Source: CAIOJG01 sp964477455 (GTDB lineage Bacteria; Patescibacteriota; Patescibacteriia; Magasanikbacterales; GWA2-37-8). From it: a DNA stretch of 6,347 nucleotides. The stretch is taken from contig CAYZHG010000096.1 of NCBI GenBank assembly GCA_964477455.1, positions 1 to 6,347 on the forward strand. Reading direction: 5' to 3'. Both the position numbers and the translations under genes were made by a program. Each line of letters starts with the position of its first letter. Position 1 is the first letter of the stretch. Below are positions 1 to 5,116 of this stretch, piece by piece. Below the pieces are notes generated by a model that did no database searches, was not told where the DNA came from, and was given only the letters and a program-made list of their open reading frames with translations.

Positions 1-1911
1 GTTGTAAATAAATGTACACAAACTGGAAATGATATTTCCATCGAAAACAACGGTGTTACCAATTTGTTGACAACCGCTTGTCGTCAAACAGAATATGGAT
101 ACAAATTTTATACAATGAAGTGTACATCAGAAAAAGAATACTTTGTTGATTGGAGACCTTGTACTAGCAACGAAATTGCCGCAGTCGCTAAAGTTAGTTG
201 TACTGAAGGCGATGCTGGTTTGAATTATAATGCCTCAAGTTGGGCAACAGGTGTTATTGAAGGTTCGACTTCAATGGCCACTGTGAATGATAGTTGTGGA
301 AATAATGTCGGTGAATATAATCAAGAAAAAGGTGCGTATGTAGCTGAACGCAATTGTTCAAATGGCTATGTTCACACTCAATGGTACAAATGTGAAAATG
401 GTTGTTCCGACGGTGCGTGTTTAAAGGAAGCGGTTCCAGCTCCAGTGGAAGCTTTGGCTTGTTCTGAATCTGACAATGGTTTGAATTATAACGTATCAGG
501 AAATGCTACTGGTCAACTGGAAAATGGTTTATCAAAAGGCACTTTTTCTGATAGCTGTGGTGATTTTGTAGGTGACTCTGGGAAAAATGAAGGCGCTTAT
601 GTTGATGAAAAAAATTGTTCATACGGAAAGGTTCATGATCAATGGTACAAATGTGAAAATGGATGTTTTGCCGGAGCTTGTAAAGCTAAACCAGCAGAAA
701 CATTAAATGCAAAATGTTCTGAAACTGATAAATTTTTATACAATGTTTTTGGTTCTGCTACTGGTAACGATGAAGTAACTGGTGCTTATGGCACATACGG
801 TGATTCATGCGGAATGTATATCGGAGATAAAAACAAAACTTCTGGTAGTTATATCGCTGAGACACATTGTAGTTCAGCTGGAAGCAAAGTTTATGTTCAT
901 ACTCAATGGTATAAATGTCCAGCTGGTTGCGTGAGTGGTGCTTGTCAGGCAAAACCTGGAGCCAAAGAAAATCAAGTACCGTTCGACAACAAAATCAAAA
1001 CTATTATTACTTCACCTGTAAATAATGCTGTTTTGACAAATATTCCACGAGTAGCCAATTTGGCTTGGTATAAAATCGATAATGCCAGTCAATATGAAGT
1101 TGAAGTAAGTTGTGATAAATGTGGCGGTGAATTGTGGTCAACTATGTTGATTTGGAAAACATTAACCAACAATTTCCAAACTCCACCATTGTTTGATGGT
1201 GATTACCAATATAAAGCCCGAGTAACTCCATTTTTGACTGATGGCTCAACTGCTTTGCCTTCCGACTATACATATTTTACATTTAAAACCGGTTCTACTA
1301 CTTCTGGCGCAGACAATTATACATTACCAGCCTGTGATAATATCCAAGGTGGAAATGCAAACTTCATAATCTGTGCTGGATATTCTATTGAGCATCAATG
1401 GAGTGGCAGTATGGTAAAAGTGATGGAGCATGATGGTGAAACAGCCAGTGTAGAATTGGTAGGTTTAAGTGAAAATGATGCCGATCTTGTTTTGAATGAA
1501 CCGGAAACTTTTTACATCACAAACAAACCAGGTAAATATTTAACGGCTACATATTTAGGTATCGGTGCAGAAGGTCGTGCTTTGATAAAAATCGAATCAA
1601 ACACAACCTTTAAAGATTCATACAGTGATAGTTGTACAAATGAAAAAGGTGTAAATGGTATTTATGCAGTTTGTAAAAACAATTCATTTTCTCATGATGC
1701 AGAAAATTTCCAATTCAAAGTTACCAAATATGACAACAAATATGTTTGGTTAAAATTATCCGGTACAAAAGGAAATAATATAGTATTGAAATTGAATTCA
1801 AAAAAGAAATACGCCTTGAAAAAAGCAGGTGTTAGTGTAGAATTAACCTACTTAGGTAAGGCATTTTCAGGCGGAGCCAAAGTTAAAGTAACTATTATCC
1901 CAGCCAAATAA
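1..1911 (+). CDS. Secreted/surface Cys-rich repeat protein, 5' end missing
   Basis: The reading frame is open from base 1, so the true start and any signal peptide lie outside the window; 636 residues are visible (numbered from base 1). Residues 1-66 contain four cysteines (5, 27, 41, 54). Three homologous six-Cys repeats follow at 67-140, 154-227 and 239-315. Residues about 332-431 look like a fibronectin-III-type beta-sandwich (LAWYKIDNASQYEVEV, then YQYKARV). Residues 445-636 are two copies of a roughly 100-residue domain, each starting with C-x12-C. The even cysteine number per repeat and the many Asn/Ser/Thr/Gly residues fit an extracytoplasmic, disulfide-stabilised protein. Similar Cys repeats are, from memory, common in CPR and DPANN surface proteins, but I do not recognise a named family and assign no molecular function; adhesion or cell contact is only a guess. 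No C-terminal anchor or sorting signal is visible, so attachment would have to come from the missing N-terminus. It is a single gene followed by strong terminators. Confidence 0.85.
   Translation, partial: VVNKCTQTGNDISIENNGVTNLLTTACRQTEYGYKFYTMKCTSEKEYFVDWRPCTSNEIAAVAKVSCTEGDAGLNYNASSWATGVIEGSTSMATVNDSCGNNVGEYNQEKGAYVAERNCSNGYVHTQWYKCENGCSDGACLKEAVPAPVEALACSESDNGLNYNVSGNATGQLENGLSKGTFSDSCGDFVGDSGKNEGAYVDEKNCSYGKVHDQWYKCENGCFAGACKAKPAETLNAKCSETDKFLYNVFGSATGNDEVTGAYGTYGDSCGMYIGDKNKTSGSYIAETHCSSAGSKVYVHTQWYKCPAGCVSGACQAKPGAKENQVPFDNKIKTIITSPVNNAVLTNIPRVANLAWYKIDNASQYEVEVSCDKCGGELWSTMLIWKTLTNNFQTPPLFDGDYQYKARVTPFLTDGSTALPSDYTYFTFKTGSTTSGADNYTLPACDNIQGGNANFIICAGYSIEHQWSGSMVKVMEHDGETASVELVGLSENDADLVLNEPETFYITNKPGKYLTATYLGIGAEGRALIKIESNTTFKDSYSDSCTNEKGVNGIYAVCKNNSFSHDAENFQFKVTKYDNKYVWLKLSGTKGNNIVLKLNSKKKYALKKAGVSVELTYLGKAFSGGAKVKVTIIPAK
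199..945 (+). repeat. Three tandem six-Cys protein repeats
   Basis: The copies run 199-420 (74 codons), 460-681 (74 codons) and 715-945 (77 codons), with linkers of 13 and 11 codons that are rich in Ala, Pro and Lys. The shared pattern is C-[ST]-E-x-D near the start, YN...ATG, DSCG, G-[AS]-Y-[VI]-x-E, C-S, VH-x-QWYKC, GC and GAC. All six cysteines are present in every copy. Copies 1 and 2 share an identical 23-base stretch around the QWYKCENG codons (379-401 and 640-662, offset 261), which points to fairly recent duplication or gene conversion. Copy 3 has diverged more and carries a small insertion before its VHTQWYKC segment. Confidence 0.9.
994..1293 (+). other. Fibronectin-III-like domain with an internal CxxC
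   Basis: This part of the surface protein (residues about 332-431) has the usual marks of an Fn3-like beta-sandwich. It opens with TSPVNNAVL, has a conserved Trp strand followed by an NASQYEVEV strand, and has a YQYKARV strand near the end. An SCDKCGG segment inserts a C-x2-C pair, which is unusual for Fn3 and could be a local disulfide or a metal knuckle. The assignment comes from pattern recognition only. Confidence 0.5.
1333..1908 (+). repeat. C-terminal pair of about 100-residue repeats
   Basis: Two copies start exactly 300 bases apart, at 1333 and 1633. Both begin C-x12-C (with IIC and AVC before the second Cys) followed by a short stretch ending in Ser-x-x-His. Both continue with alternating beta-type segments (KVMEHDGETASVELVGL against KVTKYDNKYVWLKLSG) and end in a LTATYLG / LTYLGKA motif and an IKI / VTI strand. 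The nucleotide sequences have drifted far apart, so this is an old duplication. The domain is not one I recognise by name. Confidence 0.7.
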
Positions 1912-1927
1912 GTATACATTGCAAAAG

Positions 1928-1959
1928 AAAAACCCTTCGATAAATTCGAAGGGTTTTTT
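1928..1959 (+). terminator. Rho-independent terminator of the surface-protein gene
   Basis: An 11 bp perfect stem (1930-1940 with 1946-1956, arm AAACCCTTCGA) closes a 5 nt loop and can be extended by two A-T pairs. The 3' side runs into six T residues (1954-1959). It starts 17 bases after the stop codon. The A-rich 5' flank means it could also act on the minus strand. Confidence 0.9.
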
Positions 1960-1968
1960 GTTAAAATA

Positions 1969-2001
1969 AAAAAACCTCTGATAAAAAATCAAAGGTTTTT
2001 T
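1969..2001. terminator. Second, bidirectional terminator hairpin
   Basis: A 14 bp A/T-flanked stem (1969-1982 with 1988-2001) has one C·A mismatch and a 5 nt A loop. T runs follow the stem on either strand. It lies 6 bases beyond the 3' end of the minus-strand tRNA-Lys, so its main job is probably to end that transcript. On the + strand it backs up the hairpin just before it. Confidence 0.8.
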
Positions 2002-2007
2002 CGCTTG

Positions 2008-2080
2008 TGGGCCGGCCGGGGCTCGGACCCGGGACCTTATCCTTAAAAGGGATCTGCTCTACCAGCTGAGCTACCGGCCC
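2008..2080 (-). tRNA. tRNA-Lys (anticodon UUU)
   Basis: The reverse complement folds into a full 73-base cloverleaf. It has a 7 bp acceptor stem (GGGCCGG/CCGGCCC), a GCTC/GAGC D stem, the anticodon loop CTTTTAA giving UUU, and a CCGGG/CCCGG T stem. The discriminator is A, and CCA is not encoded. Two oddities are visible: the T loop reads TCCGAGC, so position 55 is C instead of the near-universal U, and the first anticodon-stem pair is G27·A43. A good promoter upstream on the minus strand was not found; a TATTAT at 2125-2120 is a possible -10 with no convincing -35. Confidence 0.95.
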
Positions 2081-2094
2081 ATGATTATTTTGCG

Positions 2095-2124
2095 TAGACA
2101 AAACAACAAAAAGAATGATATAAT
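2095..2124 (+). promoter_or_regulatory. Promoter of the translin-Mur ligase operon
   Basis: A -35 box TAGACA (2095-2100) and a perfect -10 box TATAAT (2119-2124) are separated by 18 nt. The -10 is extended by TG one base upstream (TGATATAAT, 2116-2124). The expected start of transcription is near 2131, which gives a leader of about 42 nt. It lies between the divergent tRNA-Lys and the first gene of the operon. Confidence 0.8.
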
Positions 2125-2172
2125 AAAATCAATAAAAAATCAAGTACCCTTAAATATTAAAGTGGATAAATT

Positions 2173-2745
2173 ATGTTAGATAAGAAATATACCCAGTTTG
2201 TTCGATCCGACCTATTGAGCTACGCTCAGAAAAGACGCGAAGTTATAAAGATGTCTGGAGATGCTCAACAACACGCTAAGAAGGCTATTTTTGCCCTTCA
2301 GCGTGATGATAAAGAAGGCGGAAGCGAACGTTTGAAGATGGCCGAAGGATTGCTGTTGGAATTATACAAAAAATTTAAAAATGACAAACGTTTGTTTGGC
2401 GAAGGTTCCTACAAGGCCGCTTTAGAAGAATATGTCGAAGCTGTTCTTTTCAATAGTTATGTATTATCCAAACCAGTTGGAAAAATAAAAGGTGTTGAAG
2501 TTGATTCTGATACTTTCATCAGTGGACTATGTGACGTACCAGGTGAATTGTGTCGTTATGCTATTCGCGCCGCTACCGCTCGCAATTTTGCATTAACAAA
2601 AAAATGTTATGAATACGCCGAAGAAATAATTGGCGAATTAATGGACATGGATTTGACTGGTTATCATCGAAATAAATTTGACCAAGCTAAACAGGCTTTA
2701 CACAAATTGGAGCAAGTTGTTTATGAGGTAAGTATTCGTGAATAA
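2173..2745 (+). CDS. Translin/TRAX-family RNA-binding protein, probable endoribonuclease
   Basis: This 190-residue protein belongs to the translin family (COG2178-type): alpha-helical proteins that bind RNA or ssDNA and, in eukaryotic and archaeal C3PO, form shells that cleave RNA. The N-terminal RREVIKMSGDAQQHAKKAIF matches the family's REKVIK/LSRDIT...SKRTIF helix. YKAALEEYVEAVLF (80-93) matches the TRAX QEYVEAVSF segment, and FISGLCDVPGELCRY (115-129) matches YLLGVADLTGELMR. The C-terminal KQALHKLEQVVYEVSIRE (173-190) matches the LAKVENACYALKVR end. The residues aligned with the human TRAX catalytic acids E126, E129 and D193 are all present (E86, E89, D121), so nuclease activity is plausible; its target is unknown. 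Length is close to short archaeal members. The ATG at 2173 follows only a weak GTGG element. The gene heads an operon and overlaps the Mur ligase gene by 8 bases. Confidence 0.85.
   Translation: MLDKKYTQFVRSDLLSYAQKRREVIKMSGDAQQHAKKAIFALQRDDKEGGSERLKMAEGLLLELYKKFKNDKRLFGEGSYKAALEEYVEAVLFNSYVLSKPVGKIKGVEVDSDTFISGLCDVPGELCRYAIRAATARNFALTKKCYEYAEEIIGELMDMDLTGYHRNKFDQAKQALHKLEQVVYEVSIRE
2725..2729 (+). promoter_or_regulatory. Shine-Dalgarno site fixing the GTG start of the Mur ligase
   Basis: GAGGT lies 8 bases before the GTG at 2738, inside the end of the translin gene. The next in-frame ATG (2753) has no such site at a suitable distance, so GTG at 2738 is the preferred start. The arrangement fits translational coupling. 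Confidence 0.7.
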
Positions 2746-4066
2746 TATTATTATGATTAAGCAACAGATTAAAAATATAAAACATTTTTTAATCGCTGTC
2801 GGTGCTTATTGGCACTACGGCCGACCCGCTCGTAAATTAATTGTAATTGGAGTAACCGGTACTAAAGGAAAATCGACTACCTGTAAGTATATTGCCTCGG
2901 TATTACAGGCTGGCGGTTACAAAGTTGGCTTATTGTCAACGGTTGAATTTCAGGTTGGTGAAAAGCGCTGGCTAAATGACAAAAAAATGACCATGCTCGG
3001 GATGGGTCAAATTCAGAAAATGCTTTCAGATATGGTTGAGGTTGGCTGTCAGTATGTTGTCGTCGAAACGTCTTCAGAAGGAATTTTGCAATATCGTCAT
3101 TATGGTTTGCATTATGATATTGCTGTATTTACAAATTTGGGCACCGAACATAGCGAACGTCATGGCGGGTTTGAAAATCTTAGGGCGGACAAAGGAAAAT
3201 TATTTTCTTCCTTAAAAAAATATTCACACAAGATTTTAAATAATAAAAAAATAGAAAAAATTATCGCTGTAAATTTGGATGACGAAAACGCTTCCTTCTA
3301 TTTAAAATATTGGGCCGACAAAAAAATTGGTTTCAGTTTAAAAAATAATTCCAGTCAAGCGATTTCCGCAACTTTTCAAGCAGAAATTACAACTTCCGAT
3401 GAATTGGGTGTTCATTTCAATGTGGCTGAAAAAAATTATCATATAAATTTGGTAGGAAATTTTAATGTGTACAACGCAATTGCGGCTATAGCGATTGGAA
3501 AATCTCAAAACATTTCCGATGAACAAATTGCCCATGGATTGCGATCCGTTACTAAGCTGGAAGGACGAATGGAATTTATCAACGCCGGTCAAAATTTCAA
3601 AGTAGTAGTGGATTATGCGCATGAACCAATGAGTTTTGCCGAATTATTTAAGGCTTTAAAACATATCACCAAAGGTAAAGTGATAGCCGTCATTGGTTCC
3701 GATGGTGGCGGGCGTGACGTTTCCAAACGTTCTAAAATGGGGGAAATAGCCGGTGAACTTTGTGACTATGTGGTAGTTTCAGATGTAAATTGTTACGACG
3801 AGGATCCGATGCAGATTGCACAAATGCTCGCACAAGGAGCACAAAAATCTGGCAAAAAAGAAAACCAAAATCTATTTGTAGTAGTTGATCGTTTCCAAGG
3901 TATTCAAAAAGCTTTTAGCTTGGCACAAGCTGGAGACGTTGTGGTCATCACTGCCAAAGGCACAGAACCATATATTGCCGTTGCCAATGGTGAAAAAATT
4001 CCGTGGGACGATCGCACAGTGGCTAGAGAAATATTAGAACATTATGTCGCTCGCAAAGAAAATTAA
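2738..4066 (+). CDS. MurE-like Mur ligase lacking the N-terminal UDP-binding domain
   Basis: This 442-residue ATP-dependent amide ligase of the Mur family is closest to MurE (UDP-MurNAc-tripeptide synthetase), which adds the third stem residue in peptidoglycan synthesis in the cytoplasm. It shows the P-loop GVTGTKGKSTT (38-48), ETSSEGI (110-116, usually E-x-SSHG), FTNLGTEHSERHG (131-143), the DKGKLF lysine (K152, the usual carbamylated position), GNFNVYNAIAA (240-250), GRME (277-280), VDYAHEP (291-297), GGGRDVSKRSKMG (323-335) and ITAKGTEP (404-411, for GKGHE). The P-loop sits at residue 38 instead of about 110. Only the linker helix that precedes it in MurE (AYWHYGRPARKLIVIGVTG) remains, so domain 1 is absent. 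In place of the DNPR loop that reads meso-DAP there is VNCYDEDP, so the amino acid added cannot be told. MurE-type work on an unusual substrate, or a related Mur ligase role, are both possible. It overlaps the PH-domain gene by 23 bases. Confidence 0.85.
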   Translation: MNNIIMIKQQIKNIKHFLIAVGAYWHYGRPARKLIVIGVTGTKGKSTTCKYIASVLQAGGYKVGLLSTVEFQVGEKRWLNDKKMTMLGMGQIQKMLSDMVEVGCQYVVVETSSEGILQYRHYGLHYDIAVFTNLGTEHSERHGGFENLRADKGKLFSSLKKYSHKILNNKKIEKIIAVNLDDENASFYLKYWADKKIGFSLKNNSSQAISATFQAEITTSDELGVHFNVAEKNYHINLVGNFNVYNAIAAIAIGKSQNISDEQIAHGLRSVTKLEGRMEFINAGQNFKVVVDYAHEPMSFAELFKALKHITKGKVIAVIGSDGGGRDVSKRSKMGEIAGELCDYVVVSDVNCYDEDPMQIAQMLAQGAQKSGKKENQNLFVVVDRFQGIQKAFSLAQAGDVVVITAKGTEPYIAVANGEKIPWDDRTVAREILEHYVARKEN

Positions 4067-4676
4067 TTTACGAAAAAATGAGGAGATCGTTTTTATAATA
4101 AAAGCTTTTTTCTTTACATATTTTTGGTTGTATTTATTTGGGTTTATTATATTAGGTGTCGCTTCGTTTGGAATGTTTTGGTTATTCTCTCAGGGTGTCT
4201 GGGGTTATGTCGTATATGGATTGATAATGTTAATTGGATTATACGTTATTTTTCGAACTTGGTATTTCAATTCAAAAAATTTTTCAGTCATTACTACTGA
4301 ACGATTGGTAGACATCTGTCGCACTGGATGGTTTGACGAATATTTATCGGTAATTCATTTTGATGATATTGTAGATGTGTATGTTCGTAAGCGCGGGATT
4401 TGGCCAAATATATTTAATTACGGATCGCTGACAATCAAAACTGATGACGAACAAAATTCGTTAGAACTAAATCAGGTTAAATCACCGCAAAAAATTTTAG
4501 ATCTAATTTTGGAATCTAAAAATCACTTTGTTAATAATATAAATTTACGTGATCAAAATTTAGTTTATCGAGCGTTTGTAAAAATTATTCCTGATTTAGA
4601 TGAAGCCCAGTTGTGTGAAATAAAAGATTTGGCAGACGAACAATTGAAATTACTCGATGAAGAAATTGAAGATTAA
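4044..4676 (+). CDS. Two-TM bacterial PH-domain (bPH2-like) membrane protein
   Basis: This 210-residue protein has a short positive N-terminus (KKINLRKNEE), two membrane segments at about 22-48 and 52-71, and then a soluble domain at about 73-157. The soluble part fits the bacterial PH-like domain seen in YdbS/YdbT-type proteins: SVITTERLVDICRTGWF, then VIHFDDIVDVYVRKRGIW, then NYGSLTIKT. The Arg/Lys turn followed by a G-x-L-x-I strand is typical. The C-terminal 50 residues are acidic and helical (DEAQLCEIKDLADEQLKLLDEEIED). The function of such proteins is mostly unknown, though they are linked to the envelope. The ATG at 4044 is the first start codon after an in-frame stop at 4035. It lies inside the Mur ligase gene and has no clear ribosome site, so translation is probably coupled. 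Confidence 0.75.
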   Translation: MSLAKKINLRKNEEIVFIIKAFFFTYFWLYLFGFIILGVASFGMFWLFSQGVWGYVVYGLIMLIGLYVIFRTWYFNSKNFSVITTERLVDICRTGWFDEYLSVIHFDDIVDVYVRKRGIWPNIFNYGSLTIKTDDEQNSLELNQVKSPQKILDLILESKNHFVNNINLRDQNLVYRAFVKIIPDLDEAQLCEIKDLADEQLKLLDEEIED

Positions 4677-4693
4677 TATAAAAGTGGTATAAT
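4666..4693 (+). promoter_or_regulatory. Promoter for the FtsB/DivIC-like gene, probably leaderless
   Basis: TTGAAG (4666-4671) and a perfect TATAAT (4688-4693) are 16 nt apart, and the -10 is extended by TG (TGGTATAAT). The ATG at 4701 begins 8 bases after the end of the -10, which is where transcription itself should start. No Shine-Dalgarno site is present. The -35 lies inside the last codons of the PH-domain gene. Confidence 0.7.
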
Positions 4694-4700
4694 TGTAGCT

Positions 4701-5108
4701 ATGCCTGAAGTAAAAAATGAAAAATGGAAGCAAGTTTTCTACTCACAATGGTTTTTGTTGGTTTTGTTTTTGTTGGCAATATTTTTGATATTTTCATATA
4801 TTCGCGCCTATTATCAGGAATCGCGGGTTCGAAGTGAAATTGACTCACTCCATGAAGAAGTAGAATCACTTGAGGCCAAGAAAATAAAAACTGTGGAAAT
4901 CTTAAAATATGTTCAATCGCAAGCGTTTGTAGAGGAAAAAGCCAGAACAGAGCTAAATTTATTGAAACCAGGCGAAAAAATGGCGATCATTCCTAGTGGA
5001 TCAATCAAAACGGATATTGGACAACCAGAACAGGATTTGTTAAAATGGTCTAATGTAAAAAATCCAATTAAATGGTTTAAATTTTTCTTTTTTAAAGATA
5101 ATAATTAA
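4701..5108 (+). CDS. FtsB/DivIC-like septum formation initiator protein
   Basis: This 135-residue protein has the standard layout of the FtsB/DivIC family (PF04977 type). A short cytoplasmic N-terminus is followed by one membrane segment (about 16-35) and then a coiled-coil stretch (about 38-68, SEIDSLHEEVESLEAKK). Next comes the family signature FVEEKARTELNLLKPGEKMAIIP (76-98), which corresponds to the usual Y-[IV]-E-x-x-AR-x-E-L-x-[LM]-x-x-PGE-x-x-x-x-x. In known bacteria such proteins link FtsL and FtsQ/DivIB in the divisome and help activate septal peptidoglycan synthesis. The tail (113-135) is Lys- and Phe-rich (NPIKWFKFFFFKDNN) and is an addition I cannot explain. It has its own promoter and stands 8 bases before the parvulin gene. 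Confidence 0.85.
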   Translation: MPEVKNEKWKQVFYSQWFLLVLFLLAIFLIFSYIRAYYQESRVRSEIDSLHEEVESLEAKKIKTVEILKYVQSQAFVEEKARTELNLLKPGEKMAIIPSGSIKTDIGQPEQDLLKWSNVKNPIKWFKFFFFKDNN

Positions 5109-5116
5109 TTAATTTT

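Noticed and set aside
64..66. TTG as the start of the surface-protein gene
   Set aside because: The frame is open back to base 1 and includes a further Cys (residue 5) that fits the domain pattern. No ribosome site or signal peptide follows the TTG.
199..945. CRISPR-like or non-coding direct repeats
   Set aside because: The 261-base periodicity is codon-based, keeps the reading frame and preserves cysteines, so it is a protein repeat. No short spaced DNA repeats are present.
758..952. Minus-strand open frame of 64 codons
   Set aside because: It lies antisense inside the Cys-repeat coding region, has low-complexity His/Tyr/Gln-rich content and shows no ribosome site or family resemblance.
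1912..2172. A small protein gene, riboswitch or mobile element between the surface protein and the translin gene
   Set aside because: The stretch is filled by two terminators, tRNA-Lys and a promoter. No inverted repeats with target duplications or tRNA-end duplications (att sites) were seen.
2753..2755. ATG as an alternative start of the Mur ligase
   Set aside because: The GAGGT at 2725-2729 is placed well for GTG 2738 and too far from 2753.
3338..3622. Minus-strand open frame of 94 codons
   Set aside because: It is antisense to the well-conserved middle of the Mur ligase, including GNFNVYNA and GRME codons, and has no recognisable domain.
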